A stretch of DNA of 42,677 nt from Porphyromonadaceae bacterium (GCA_030528445.1 JAUMYV010000007.1:1-42677); one strand, 5' to 3'; counted from the first letter of the stretch, positions 1 to 10,358 are shown. The notes: a model not told the origin generated them from the sequence alone. Numbers and translations: made by a program.

Positions 1-139
1 AAATGCAGGTTTATATTTATTGCTCTTTTGGGTTCACTCGCAGTCCCATTCAAGGTCTAGTAATGTGCCGATACAAGCTATTCCCCTTCAAAATCATTCC
101 CCAAACACCTATTATTCAGCAGAATCTATCGGCTGTCCG
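1..139 (-). repeat. Dispersed repeat R2, copy 1 (reaches window start)
   Basis: Read on the minus strand, this segment aligns by eye with the plus strand at 10445-10585. Shared blocks in the same order are CGGACA-CCGAT, CTGAAT, GTTTGGGGAAT (one mismatch), CTTGAATGG, CGAGTGAAC-CAAA and AGCAATAA. No plausible ORF covers it. Function is unknown; it could be a MITE-like element, an IS remnant or decayed coding sequence. It may continue beyond the window. Confidence 0.65.
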
Positions 140-294
140 CTAAAACACACCCCAAAAGGAGGATGTATAGATTAGTGCCTGTACTCAAAGCGCTCGAATA
201 GCAGGCTGGATAAGGGAATGTGTACAAAACTATATGACCTTCACCCTTGCTCAAGGGCGACTGTCCGACAAAACCAATGCTGTTTGACGATAGA

Positions 295-392
295 GGAACC
301 TACTAAAACCTAATTTCAGACGGAATACAACCTATTCACTAGGATTGAATGCCCTATTTTTCTGTCTTGAAAACTTTACCGGACAGCAATAA
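295..392 (+). repeat. Dispersed repeat R2, copy 3 (degenerate)
   Basis: This looks like a third, more diverged copy of R2, oriented opposite to copy 1. Shared with 10445-10585 are GGAA near the start, an ATACAACCT-like block, TTGAATG, and the tail TTTA-C-GACAGCAATAA, with similar spacing. The long 5' part is weak, so the left boundary is uncertain. The 140-294 stretch between the copies shows nothing I recognise. Confidence 0.4.
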
Positions 393-603
393 ATCCTAAT
401 AGAGAGATTTGGCAAAGGTCTCTAATAACAACTCTAAGTTCAATTGACTTATCTAAAGGGTGGTGTGTCATAATGCACAAAATGCTGTGTCGCTCGCGAC
501 ATCGGCTTCGGTTACATACCTTAGTATGCTCCCTTTGCTCCGCACGGACTTCGTCGTCAGCCTCAGTCTTAGCCCCTTGTATTTTGCACACTCCGAGATA
601 CCT

Positions 604-645
604 AAAAAGGGGCTGGACAAAATCGAATTTTGCCACAGCCCCTTT
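604..645 (-). terminator. Terminator of the nqr operon
   Basis: AAAGGGGCT (606-614) pairs with AGCCCCTTT (637-645), and an inner stem CAAAAT/ATTTTG (618-623/627-632) closes a three-base loop. On the minus strand the hairpin ends in a run of five T (604-608). It lies 23 nt after the nqrF stop codon. Confidence 0.85.
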
Positions 646-667
646 GCTTTATTCATTCGGCGATAAA

Positions 668-1900
<1,233 letters not shown>

Positions 1901-1931
1901 TGTCTCTTTACTCTAATAGTTTAATCTGATA

Positions 1932-2546
1932 CTACATCTTCACGCCTGAGAAGCTCAAGAAAGCTAGCCCCATAAGAGCCGTTACGATAAACGTAATCCC
2001 CAAACCACGCAGAGGCTTAGGAATATCGGAGTACTGTAGCTTCTCGCGGATGGCAGCCATACCTACGATGGCGAGCAACCAACCAATACCAGAGCCTAGA
2101 CCATACACAGTAGCTTCGCCTACGCCCGTGAACTCACGCTGCTGCATAAAGAGCGAACCTCCGAGGATCGCACAGTTTACCGCAATAAGTGGGAGGAAGA
2201 TACCGAGTGAAGCATACAGGGAAGGGCTGAAGCGCTCCACCACCATCTCTACGAGCTGTACGAAAGAAGCAATCACAGCAATGAAGACGATGAGCGAGAG
2301 GAAAGAGAGATCGAGCGTTGCATACTCCTCACCGAGCCAAGAGAGTGCGCCTTCTTTGAAGACATAATTCTCCAACATATAGTTGATCGGTAGGGTGCAA
2401 GTCAAGATAAAAATAACAGCTAGGCCTAGACCGAAGGAAGTCTTAACATTCTTGGACACGGCCAAGAATGAACACATCCCTAGGTAATAGGCGAAGATCA
2501 TATTGTCCACGAAGATGGACTTGAAGAATAAAGCTAATGATTCCAT
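1932..2546 (-). CDS. nqrE: Na+-translocating NADH:quinone reductase subunit E
   Basis: This is an integral membrane subunit of Na+-NQR, 204 residues, with about six hydrophobic helices. NqrE and NqrD are homologous inverted-topology subunits that hold an iron centre between them. The paralogue RnfA is similar, but the setting between nqrD and nqrF makes this NqrE. It starts with [20 protein letters not shown], typical of the family. It lies 29 nt after nqrD in a tightly packed operon. Confidence 0.96.
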   Translation of the reverse strand: MESLALFFKSIFVDNMIFAYYLGMCSFLAVSKNVKTSFGLGLAVIFILTCTLPINYMLENYVFKEGALSWLGEEYATLDLSFLSLIVFIAVIASFVQLVEMVVERFSPSLYASLGIFLPLIAVNCAILGGSLFMQQREFTGVGEATVYGLGSGIGWLLAIVGMAAIREKLQYSDIPKPLRGLGITFIVTALMGLAFLSFSGVKM

Positions 2547-2575
2547 TCTATTATACTATTTATTGGGATGAGGGA

Positions 2576-3205
2576 CTAGTTCTCTTGTAGCTCCTTGTTG
2601 CGTGATCGCTGAATCCAAATAAGCACGGCCACTAGGATGAGTGACATCGGAGGTAGGATCATCAGACCATTGTTGACATAACCAAGATCGTACACAGCCT
2701 GTGGGATAATTTGGATGCCGAATAGCTGACCTGTACCGAATAGCTCACGGAAGAAACCAACAGCTACTAGTACGATACCATAGCCAAGACCATTGCCGAT
2801 ACCATCGAGGAAGCTCTCCCATGGACCATTACCTAGAGCAAAGGCTTCTAGGCGTCCCATCAAGATACAGTTGGTGATGATCAGACCGATGAATACGGAG
2901 AGCTGCTTGCTCACATCGTAGGCGAATGCCTTGAGCACTTCGCTCACGAGCGTTACCAGTGTAGCCACCACTACGAGCTGTACGATGATGCGGATGCGCC
3001 CAGGGATCGTCTTGCGCAGAAGTGAGATGATCACGTTGGCGAAGGCCACTACCACCGTCACGGCTAGTGCCATCACGATAGAGGGCTCTAGCTTCACCGT
3101 CACAGCTAGAGCCGAGCAGATACCGAGCATCTGCACGAGCACAGGGTTACTCTTACCTAGAGGTGCGAGTAGAGTTTCTTTATTTTTATTGTTCCAGAGA
3201 GACAT
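2576..3205 (-). CDS. nqrD: Na+-translocating NADH:quinone reductase subunit D
   Basis: A 209-residue, six-helix membrane subunit of Na+-NQR, partner of NqrE. Family features include LGKSNPVLVQMLGICSALAV near the N-terminus, the TNCILMGR segment near residue 110, and the GNGLGYG motif around residue 137. The start codon lies 2 nt after the nqrC stop codon, so the two are probably translationally coupled. Confidence 0.96.
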   Translation of the reverse strand: MSLWNNKNKETLLAPLGKSNPVLVQMLGICSALAVTVKLEPSIVMALAVTVVVAFANVIISLLRKTIPGRIRIIVQLVVVATLVTLVSEVLKAFAYDVSKQLSVFIGLIITNCILMGRLEAFALGNGPWESFLDGIGNGLGYGIVLVAVGFFRELFGTGQLFGIQIIPQAVYDLGYVNNGLMILPPMSLILVAVLIWIQRSRNKELQEN

Positions 3206-3207
3206 GA

Positions 3208-3942
3208 CTATTGTGCGTTATAAGATTCGAGAAATTTCTGATAAGGCGAGATCGAAGCCTCAAGCATAGCGTGTACCCCGTCGCTGGTAAGCGTACCCCC
3301 CGAGATACCATCTACATAGTCTTGGTCGCTAATCACCTTACCAGACTTAACCACAGCGATGCTCTTGAATACACCATCTCTATATACTTGCTTACCCACG
3401 AATAGGTGAGCAAAGGTCGGTGTAGAAATCTCAGCCCCTAGACCTGGGGTCTCGCCCTTGTTGCCGAAGTCTACACCAATCACAGTAGAGTGGTCTGCTG
3501 CATCGAGAGCGATGTAGCCCCAGATAGGCCCCCAGAGACCGGCACCGTTCATTGGTAGGATGTAGGCAGTCTTGCCATCCACCTCTGCGATGTAGAGGGG
3601 GAAGCCGTCCTCTGCCTTACCTTCCTTGGCGAATACCTTGAAGAGGGTCTCGGTATTGAGCTTGAAAGCCTTGCTCTCTGCCTCGGCGTCGAACTCCGAC
3701 TTGACCGATCCGTCTAGGTCTACCAGCAGCTCTTTCTTAATAATAGTCTTGTAGGTCGCCTCTACCTGAGAGGTCTCGGGTGTCTGACCGACAGAGCGCA
3801 GGATCTGCTGCATCTTGTCGATCTTCTCATTAGCTTGCTGGGCAGGCTTGAGCACTGTGGCGGCACCTGCGAGCAGTACAGCAGCCACGACGACCATAAT
3901 TGCTGCGTATATAATCGTATATGAATTCTTATCTGTATTCAT
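3208..3942 (-). CDS. nqrC: Na+-translocating NADH:quinone reductase subunit C (FMN-bearing)
   Basis: NqrC carries a covalently bound FMN on the periplasmic side. The 244-residue protein has an N-terminal membrane helix (about 7-28) and a soluble FMN-binding domain. The flavinylation motif is visible near the C-terminus as DGISGGT (211-217), with T217 the expected FMN-phosphate acceptor. The more usual form of the motif is SGAT, so A is replaced by G here. FMN attachment needs the transferase ApbE, which is not encoded in this window. It is followed directly by nqrD and preceded by nqrB with a 14-nt gap. Confidence 0.96.
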   Translation of the reverse strand: MNTDKNSYTIIYAAIMVVVAAVLLAGAATVLKPAQQANEKIDKMQQILRSVGQTPETSQVEATYKTIIKKELLVDLDGSVKSEFDAEAESKAFKLNTETLFKVFAKEGKAEDGFPLYIAEVDGKTAYILPMNGAGLWGPIWGYIALDAADHSTVIGVDFGNKGETPGLGAEISTPTFAHLFVGKQVYRDGVFKSIAVVKSGKVISDQDYVDGISGGTLTSDGVHAMLEASISPYQKFLESYNAQ

Positions 3943-3956
3943 TTGCTTGATATGTA

Positions 3957-5162
3957 TTAAGCCTTAGACTTAAGCGCACGAGCTAGGCGCTTCTGAGTAT
4001 TGCGCTCTACGACCATATAGTCAATCAGAGGAGCCATCATATTCATAAAGAGAATAGCAAGCATCATACCCTCAGCATAACCAGCGTTGAGCACACGGAT
4101 AAATACAGCCATCACTCCGATGAAGAATCCGTAGATCCACTTACCTGTCTCTGTGCGAGCAGCCGTTACAGGGTCAGTGGCCATGAATACGATACCGAAA
4201 GCGAAACCACCGAAGAGCAGGTGCTGTAGAGGTGTCGTTTGCATAGCAATCGTCGTGCCGAAGGCATTGAAGATAGAAGCCATAGTCACTACGCCTGCTA
4301 CCCCAGAGAGCATAATCTTGTAGCTAGCAATACCAGTGAAGATGAGGAATAGAGCACCTATGAGGATCGCCAGTGTGGAGGTCTCTCCGATAGAGCCGGG
4401 GATAAAGCCCAAGAAGGCATCTAGGTAGCTCAGTGGCTGCCCAAGTGCATCGTGGATCACAGGCACCTCGCCCTTGGCAGCAGCAATCTGAGCCAGAGGA
4501 GTAGCTCCCGTGAAGCTATCTACCACTGTACCCTCTCCACCTAGGCCGAAGCTCTTGCCTAGACGTACCCATACAGAGTCGCCAGACATGGCAGCAGGAT
4601 AAGAGAAGAAAAGGAAAGCACGCGTTACCAAGGCTACATTAAACACGTTGTACCCCGTACCACCAAACACTTCCTTGGCGAATACTACAGCGAAGGCTGT
4701 AGCTACGGCGATCATCCATAGAGGCGTCTCCACTGGGATAATCATGGGGATAAGCATCCCCGTAACCAGCACACCCTCGGCGACCTCATGCCCTTTGCGG
4801 CTTGCGAGCACGAACTCAATGCCAAGGGCTACTACGTACGATACCACGATCTGTGGCAGCATAGAGAGCAGGCCATAGAAGAATTTCTCCCAGAAACCCG
4901 CCTCTAGCCCTAGAGCGAGGTAGTGCTGGTAACCGAGGTTGTACATCCCGAAAAACAAGGCTGGCATCAGAGCAAAAATCACCATGATCATCGTACGCTT
5001 GCTGTCGATAGCATCGTGTACGTGTACGCCTCGCTTACTCGTAGTGTTGGGGACAAAGAGGAAGGTCTCGAAGGCATCGAAAGCCGTGTGGAAGGCCTCT
5101 AGCTTACCGCCCTTCTCAAAGGCGGGCTTTATCTTGTCGAGTTGTTTTCTTAGAGCGTTCAA
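3957..5162 (-). CDS. nqrB: Na+-translocating NADH:quinone reductase subunit B (TTG start)
   Basis: NqrB is the large membrane subunit of Na+-NQR. It binds riboflavin and a covalent FMN and forms part of the Na+ path. The 401-residue protein has about ten hydrophobic segments and the flavinylation motif DSFTGAT (215-221), with T221 the expected acceptor. No ATG in this frame lies near the expected N-terminus. The start at 5160-5162 is TTG, giving MNALRKQLDKIKPAFEKGGK, and an in-frame TAA lies five codons upstream. The conserved soluble N-terminal segment would be lost with any later start. The nqrA stop codon is 27 nt upstream. Confidence 0.95.
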   Translation of the reverse strand: MNALRKQLDKIKPAFEKGGKLEAFHTAFDAFETFLFVPNTTSKRGVHVHDAIDSKRTMIMVIFALMPALFFGMYNLGYQHYLALGLEAGFWEKFFYGLLSMLPQIVVSYVVALGIEFVLASRKGHEVAEGVLVTGMLIPMIIPVETPLWMIAVATAFAVVFAKEVFGGTGYNVFNVALVTRAFLFFSYPAAMSGDSVWVRLGKSFGLGGEGTVVDSFTGATPLAQIAAAKGEVPVIHDALGQPLSYLDAFLGFIPGSIGETSTLAILIGALFLIFTGIASYKIMLSGVAGVVTMASIFNAFGTTIAMQTTPLQHLLFGGFAFGIVFMATDPVTAARTETGKWIYGFFIGVMAVFIRVLNAGYAEGMMLAILFMNMMAPLIDYMVVERNTQKRLARALKSKA

Positions 5163-5189
5163 AGTCTTAACTTTTTATAAGTCCAACAA

Positions 5190-6545
5190 TTAATTCATTT
5201 CCTTGTACAGCTCATCAAGACCCTGACGAACGATCTGCTGTAGAGGCATCTTGGACGTGTCGACGAACTCACACACAGAGAAGTCCTCTGGAGCTACCTC
5301 GTAGATACCACGATTCTCCATATCTGTGATGTTGAAGGCAATGATACTCTTGAGCAGGAATTCTGGATAGATGTCCAGGGGGAATACCTTATCGTACTCA
5401 CCGCTGACAATCATCGCACGGACACCTCCTTGTAGACGTGCATCGAGTACATACTCCTTACTCTTGGGGGTCAGCCAGCTGAAGAAGCTACGGCTCATGC
5501 TAAACTTACCAAAGCCTGGTAGCATCCAGCCAAACATATCGTGTACGTCGTCGCCCTCTGGGATCACTGTGATCTGATCGCACTGATAGCTGATGAACTC
5601 GTGGTCGGCATCTACCTTGATCCCTGTGAAGACATCGCCATCGATCACACGTTCGTGCTCAGCCTTGATCGCCAGTCCAGAGGGGAATGCGTCTGCAAAA
5701 CGCGTACCGGGGAGGAGCTCCACGTAACCATGCTGCTTGGCATCTGACCCTGTGAGAGCTACCGTACGAGAGAAATCGACCTGACCAGTCTTGAGGAAGC
5801 GACCAATCACGAGTAGGTCTGTAGCCTTGAGCGTCCAAACAACCTCGTCTTTATTGATGGGCTTAATGTGGTTGATGAGGGTTCCGACAAGCCCTGCTGG
5901 GTGTGGTCCAGAAACCTCTACTCGCTCTATAACCTTGACGCTAGAGAGTGAACCAGGTTTAACGCCTAGGTAAACCTTGCCAGAGGTTAATTTCGTGAGC
6001 GCATCGAGCGCAAGCTGCAACTCTGCCTCGCGCCCTTTGACGAGAAAGTCGAAGTTGGGAGCAAGTGGGGCTGTGAAGTTGGCAGTCACGAAGATATCGC
6101 GAGGTGCAACGTCCGGATTCGCTATGCGATCATAGGGGCGTTGCTTGAAGAATGCAAAGAGCCCACTCTCGAGCAGAGTAGCGAGGATCTGCTCGCGACT
6201 CTTGGAGGTAAGCCCCTGCACGTCGAAGGTTTTGAACTCCTGCTGTCCATCGGGCTTGATTTCGATGCTAAGTATCTTGCGCTTGGCACCACGGTTCACA
6301 GCCACAACCTCGCCACTTACTGGAGAGGTCAGCTTGAGCGCAGGGCTAGCCTTGTGATAAACAATAGGAGTGCCCGCTTGTACTCGGTCGCCCACCTGCA
6401 CTGCAAGTTTGGGAACCAAGCCCACGTAGTCGTCGGGGACAATCGCGTAGGTCTTGCCTAGACCAGTCGAGGCCAGATATATCTCTGGTGCTTTGCCCTT
6501 TAGATTGAGTGTGAGGCCCTTCTTTATTGAAATTACATTTGCCAT
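5190..6545 (-). CDS. nqrA: Na+-translocating NADH:quinone reductase subunit A
   Basis: NqrA is the peripheral subunit of Na+-NQR, implicated in quinone binding, and is the first gene of the operon. From the ATG at 6543-6545 it has 451 residues and begins MANVISIKKGLTLNLKGKAP, as expected for the family. The frame is open to 6587, but the extra residues overlap the -7 promoter element at 6585-6592, so the longer start is rejected. It contains the barrel-sandwich region (GTPIVYHKASPALKLTSPVS) and ends shortly before nqrB. Confidence 0.95.
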   Translation of the reverse strand: MANVISIKKGLTLNLKGKAPEIYLASTGLGKTYAIVPDDYVGLVPKLAVQVGDRVQAGTPIVYHKASPALKLTSPVSGEVVAVNRGAKRKILSIEIKPDGQQEFKTFDVQGLTSKSREQILATLLESGLFAFFKQRPYDRIANPDVAPRDIFVTANFTAPLAPNFDFLVKGREAELQLALDALTKLTSGKVYLGVKPGSLSSVKVIERVEVSGPHPAGLVGTLINHIKPINKDEVVWTLKATDLLVIGRFLKTGQVDFSRTVALTGSDAKQHGYVELLPGTRFADAFPSGLAIKAEHERVIDGDVFTGIKVDADHEFISYQCDQITVIPEGDDVHDMFGWMLPGFGKFSMSRSFFSWLTPKSKEYVLDARLQGGVRAMIVSGEYDKVFPLDIYPEFLLKSIIAFNITDMENRGIYEVAPEDFSVCEFVDTSKMPLQQIVRQGLDELYKEMN

Positions 6546-6584
6546 AACACTGTTTGAACGTTTTGTTTGTGAAAATAATGCCCA

Positions 6585-6592
6585 CAAAAATA
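6585..6592 (-). promoter_or_regulatory. -7 element of the nqr operon promoter
   Basis: On the minus strand this reads TATTTTTG, matching the Bacteroidota primary-sigma consensus TAnnTTTG. It sits 40 nt upstream of the nqrA ATG. A TTG lies 23 nt further upstream as a possible -33 element, slightly wide of the usual 19-21 nt spacing. The rest of the 6546-6886 gap holds a weak hairpin (6660-6686) and a possible diverged repeat (about 6785-6860), and no convincing gene. Confidence 0.55.
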
Positions 6593-6886
6593 CATAATTT
6601 CTTCCTATCTATCCCCAATAATAATGACTTGCACTAACCACTCATTCTACAGCGCAATAAAAAACTTACCCGAAGAGAGTGTTTTTCTCATTTCCCTATC
6701 TAGAGCTCCGTTTGTTGGGCATCGGGGTGTGCTAGTCGATTGATTGATGTCTCTTCGGCAAAGGCTGGAGAGAACATGCTCTAGTATCTGACCTAAGCCG
6801 ACGACGAAGCCCCTGCGAAGACAATATCGCAAGTAACTTGAGCAGTCTGCATATTTCGACACACTGCAGTATAGGATATGATGGGT

Positions 6887-7945
6887 TTAGTACTTGAAGA
6901 AACACACGACCCCATAGAGGGAGCCTACAACGATGAGCCTTTTTTCTGGATGGTGCGCAATGCTATTGACATAGCTAAGCTTACCCCTGTGCACAAAAGA
7001 ACTTACCATCTTGAGCGTTTTCATATCCCAGATCTCTACCGAGCGACCATTAACCGTTCCCCAGAGCAGGTAGCCTCCGTCTAGGTACTTAATTGTTTCG
7101 AAGTTAATGTTGTCTGTGCTAAACTCTGCCTGAGGTCGGGCACGCTCGCCATCTGCCATGTAATCGGCATTTTTGTAGAGCCGGTAGTAACAGAACCTCC
7201 CCTCCTCCAGTAACCAATCCTCGTCGGGGCTTAGAGCCAGAGATGGACGACAGTTGCTGTCCTCCGAGAAGTACACCTTCTTGGTCGTGTAGTCTTTGAG
7301 GTCTATCTGTAGCGTATAGTTGCGACACATCATTATCTGCAAGTGACTATTGGTGAAGCGATAGAAGCGGAAAGGATATACTCCAGCTCCTTTGCTTACC
7401 GTATGCAGATGCTCCGAAGTACCCGTCGTATGATTGTAGTAGTAGGCATCGATTTCATCGGAGTAGAAGATGATGTTATTGTCTAGTGGATTGTAGGCAG
7501 CTTTGTAGTATTCTCCCTCCAGGACGAGCTTGATCTCCCCTGTCTTGATATTCATTTGCTTGATGCCGTAGGAGTCTACAATGAGCAGCGTATCCTCGTC
7601 CTCGCCGAAGCATATATCTCGGCAGGTAATGTTGTATTCTGCGATTTGGGACAGTTTAGAAGTGTCCCAGAGGACGAGCTTCCTGACCTTGCGTTCTGTC
7701 TTGTAGTCCTGCCCGAAGTAGGTAGCTGCTACATTGCCCGACTTATTTAGGACAACAAGGTCCACATCCCCCTCCGACTTGTGATGTTTGATTAGGCGTA
7801 GACTAGGGGTGGTCGCCATCCTCACCTGCCCGACCGTGGTTGTCTTTTTCTTTTGAGCCTCCACTCGAGCAATTTTGGAGGCTAAGCATGGGCTAGCACT
7901 GGTAAGGAGCACTGTAATCCAGAGTGCAATACTTCTCTTTGTCAT
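6887..7945 (-). CDS. Secreted beta-propeller-like protein, function unknown
   Basis: From the ATG at 7943-7945 the protein has 352 residues and a signal peptide (MTKRSIALWITVLLTSASPC, cleavage probably near the following LAS). The frame is open to 8041, but the extra residues would overlap the der terminator hairpin, so the shorter start is preferred. The mature part has repeated beta-strand blocks resembling WD40 or quinoprotein blades: LVLWDTSKLSQIAEYN, IKQMNIKTGEIKLVLEG, YYYNHTTGTSEHL, VEIWDMKTLKMVSSFVH. I do not recognise a named family or catalytic residues. It is probably a periplasmic or surface protein. It stands alone between the nqr operon and der, with no clear promoter and no strong terminator. 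Confidence 0.75.
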   Translation of the reverse strand: MTKRSIALWITVLLTSASPCLASKIARVEAQKKKTTTVGQVRMATTPSLRLIKHHKSEGDVDLVVLNKSGNVAATYFGQDYKTERKVRKLVLWDTSKLSQIAEYNITCRDICFGEDEDTLLIVDSYGIKQMNIKTGEIKLVLEGEYYKAAYNPLDNNIIFYSDEIDAYYYNHTTGTSEHLHTVSKGAGVYPFRFYRFTNSHLQIMMCRNYTLQIDLKDYTTKKVYFSEDSNCRPSLALSPDEDWLLEEGRFCYYRLYKNADYMADGERARPQAEFSTDNINFETIKYLDGGYLLWGTVNGRSVEIWDMKTLKMVSSFVHRGKLSYVNSIAHHPEKRLIVVGSLYGVVCFFKY

Positions 7946-7984
7946 AGTTTTCTCGTTGCAATAATCCATGTGTGATGTGTAGTA

Positions 7985-8028
7985 AAAAAGTTGACAGAGG
8001 ATGGAGCAATATCCCCTGCCAACTTTTT
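7985..8028 (-). terminator. Terminator after der
   Basis: AAAAAGTTG (7985-7993) pairs with CAACTTTTT (8020-8028), and the stem continues inward through CAG/CTG (7995-7997/8016-8018) after one mismatch. On the minus strand it ends in six T. It starts 9 nt past the der stop codon and ends 39 nt before the next start codon at 7945. Fourteen bases of one arm (7984-7997) recur exactly at 42636-42649. Confidence 0.85.
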
Positions 8029-8037
8029 CAGCACACA

Positions 8038-9348
8038 TCACTTCTCTCGAATGAAAATATTGATGGGCGTACCGCTGAAGTTCCAGTTCTCACGGATACG
8101 ATTCTCTAGGAAACGGCGGTAAGGCTCTTTGACCCACTGGGGGAGATTGCAGAAGAAAGCAAAGCTAGGGACTGCCGTCGGGAGCTGCATCACATACTTA
8201 ATCTTGATATACTTACCTTTGGTGGCAGGAGGAGGTGTCGCCTCGATGATGGGGAGCATCACCTCATTGAGCTTACTCGTAGGGATACGCGTACTGCGAC
8301 GTTGATATACATCCTGCACCGTCTCAAGCACCTTGAAAATACGCTGCTTGGTCAATGCCGAAATGAAGATAATCGGAAAGTCCGTAAAGGGAGCCAAGCG
8401 AGAGCGAATGGCATCCTCGAAGGTTTTGATTACTTTCTGGCTCTTGTCCTCAACCAAATCCCACTTATTGACGCAAACCACCAAACCCTTGCTATTCTTC
8501 TGTATGAGAGAGAAGATATTGAGATCCTGGCTCTCGATGCCCCGAGTAGCGTCGAGCATCAGAATGCATACGTCGCTATTCTCAATGGCTCGTATCGAGC
8601 GAATGACTGAGTAGTACTCGAGGTCCTCATTTACCTTGCCACGCTTACGAATGCCAGCCGTATCGACCAGGTAGAAGTTCATCCCAAACTTGTCGTAGTG
8701 CGTATAGATAGAGTCGCGTGTGGTACCGGCTCTGTCCGTCACGATATTACGATCCTCACCGATGAAGGCATTCACGAGCGAGCTCTTGCCTGCATTAGGT
8801 CTACCAACGATAGCGATACGAGGGCAATCAAACTCTGCCTCCGCCTCCGTCTCCTCGGGTAATACCTTCACGATCTCATCAAGCAAATCACCCGTACCAC
8901 TCCCATTAATCGCTGAGATGCAAATCGGATCGCCTAGACCGAAGCTGTAGAACTCGGCAGCAGCATAGTGCTGATTGAAGTTGTCCGCTTTATTCGCCAC
9001 AAGTAGTACCGGCTTCTTCGTGCGGCGGAGCTTAGCGGCAACCTCATCATCTAGATCGGTCGCTCCATTATCCACATCCACGACGAATAGGATTACATCG
9101 GCCTCCTGCATCGCCACCTCTACTTGCTTATTGATCTCCTCCTCGAAGACATCTTCGCTACCTACGACCCAGCCACCAGTATCGACGATAGAGAACTCCT
9201 TGTCGAGCCAAAGTACACGACCGTACTGTCTGTCTCGGGTAGTACCAGCCTCTTCGTTGACGATGGCTTGGCGAGACTGCGTGAGACGATTAAAAAGGGT
9301 AGACTTCCCCACGTTGGGGCGTCCGACTATTGCCACTAAATTACTCAT
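8038..9348 (-). CDS. der: Ribosome-assembly GTPase Der (EngA)
   Basis: Der is an essential GTPase with two tandem G domains and a KH-like C-terminal domain, acting in 50S ribosomal subunit maturation. The 436-residue protein shows the first P-loop GRPNVGKST (9-17) with DTGG switch II and NKAD, the second P-loop GRPNAGKSS (about 180-188) with DTAG and NKWD, and the KH-like end including the [11 protein letters not shown] tail. Length and motifs are typical. It lies 35 nt after era and is probably cotranscribed with it. Confidence 0.98.
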   Translation of the reverse strand: MSNLVAIVGRPNVGKSTLFNRLTQSRQAIVNEEAGTTRDRQYGRVLWLDKEFSIVDTGGWVVGSEDVFEEEINKQVEVAMQEADVILFVVDVDNGATDLDDEVAAKLRRTKKPVLLVANKADNFNQHYAAAEFYSFGLGDPICISAINGSGTGDLLDEIVKVLPEETEAEAEFDCPRIAIVGRPNAGKSSLVNAFIGEDRNIVTDRAGTTRDSIYTHYDKFGMNFYLVDTAGIRKRGKVNEDLEYYSVIRSIRAIENSDVCILMLDATRGIESQDLNIFSLIQKNSKGLVVCVNKWDLVEDKSQKVIKTFEDAIRSRLAPFTDFPIIFISALTKQRIFKVLETVQDVYQRRSTRIPTSKLNEVMLPIIEATPPPATKGKYIKIKYVMQLPTAVPSFAFFCNLPQWVKEPYRRFLENRIRENWNFSGTPINIFIREK

Positions 9349-9383
9349 ATTCGTTGCTTATAATAATGTTACATCCTCTCGGA

Positions 9384-10283
9384 CTAATCAAGTTGATAAC
9401 CATAGCGACGCAGCAGATTGTCTCGGTTGCGCCAGTCTTTCTCAACCTTGACAAAGATCTCGAGGAAAACTTTTTTATTAAAAAAGCGCTCCATATCCTT
9501 GCGTGCCATCGTACCGACACGCTTGAGTGCTACTCCCTTAGGACCAATGATAATACCCTTCTGGCTCTCGCGCTCTGTGATGATGAGGCACTGAATGTGG
9601 ATACGATCAACTTCTTCCTTAAACTGCTCCACAACGACCTCCACGGCATAGGGGATTTCCTTCTGATAGTACAGCAAGATCTTCTCGCGAATCATCTCGG
9701 TGACGAAGAAGCGCGCAGGGCGATCGGTAAGGGCATCCTTGTCGAAGTAGGGCGGCGACTCAGGGATTAGGCTCTCGATACGCCTACGCAGAGGCTCTAC
9801 GTTGAACCGATTGAGTGCCGATATAGGCACAATTTCTGCCTCTGGCAGGCGTTCGTGCCAGAGCTCCACAAGCCTCTCGAGCTCAGCCTGATTGCTGAGG
9901 TCGAGCTTATTGATGACCACAATGAGCGGACAGCTCACGCTACGCACCCGAGCAAGAAAATCTTCGTTCTTCTCTGCGGACTCAACCGTATCGGTCACAT
10001 AGAGAAGCACGTCGGCATCCCCTAGGGCAGACTCACTAAACTCGAGCATGCTCTGCTGGAGCTTATAGTTGGGCCTCAAGACACCTGGAGTATCGCTGTA
10101 GACAATCTGCATCTCGGGCGTATTGACAATTCCAAGAATACGGTGGCGCGTGGTCTGAGCCTTGCTTGTGATGATGGATACTCGCTCGCCCACTAGTAGG
10201 TTCATTAGAGTTGATTTACCAACATTGGGATTACCTACTATATTGACGAAGCCCGAGCGATGCGTAGCTACTATTTCTGTCAT
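9384..10283 (-). CDS. era: Ribosome-assembly GTPase Era
   Basis: Era binds GTP and the 3' end of 16S rRNA during 30S assembly. The frame is open to 10451, but the family start is the ATG at 10281-10283, giving 299 residues beginning MTEIVATHRSGFVNIVGNPN. The upstream extension would overlap the likely promoter (10359-10366) and so is not coding. Visible are the P-loop GNPNVGKST (17-25), the DTPG switch II motif, NKLD, and a C-terminal KH domain with GPKGVALKRVG. It is the first gene of an era-der pair. Confidence 0.97.
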   Translation of the reverse strand: MTEIVATHRSGFVNIVGNPNVGKSTLMNLLVGERVSIITSKAQTTRHRILGIVNTPEMQIVYSDTPGVLRPNYKLQQSMLEFSESALGDADVLLYVTDTVESAEKNEDFLARVRSVSCPLIVVINKLDLSNQAELERLVELWHERLPEAEIVPISALNRFNVEPLRRRIESLIPESPPYFDKDALTDRPARFFVTEMIREKILLYYQKEIPYAVEVVVEQFKEEVDRIHIQCLIITERESQKGIIIGPKGVALKRVGTMARKDMERFFNKKVFLEIFVKVEKDWRNRDNLLRRYGYQLD

Positions 10284-10358
10284 AAAAACTAATTGTGGTG
10301 AGATACGAGCGCCCAATTCTGTAACATCTGATAGCGCCCGACAAGATACACTTGAGTA

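Noticed and set aside
1..392. Intact insertion sequence
   Set aside because: Although R2 copies 1 and 3 are inverted, there is no transposase frame between them and no clear terminal repeats or target duplication.
376..636. 86-codon minus-strand frame after nqrF
   Set aside because: It overlaps the nqr terminator and repeat R2, with no known domain; other frames in the same stretch are equally open.
6647..6862. 71-codon minus-strand frame between the nqr promoter and the beta-propeller gene
   Set aside because: No start signal, no family and unusual composition (many Arg, Cys and Ser); likely a chance frame.
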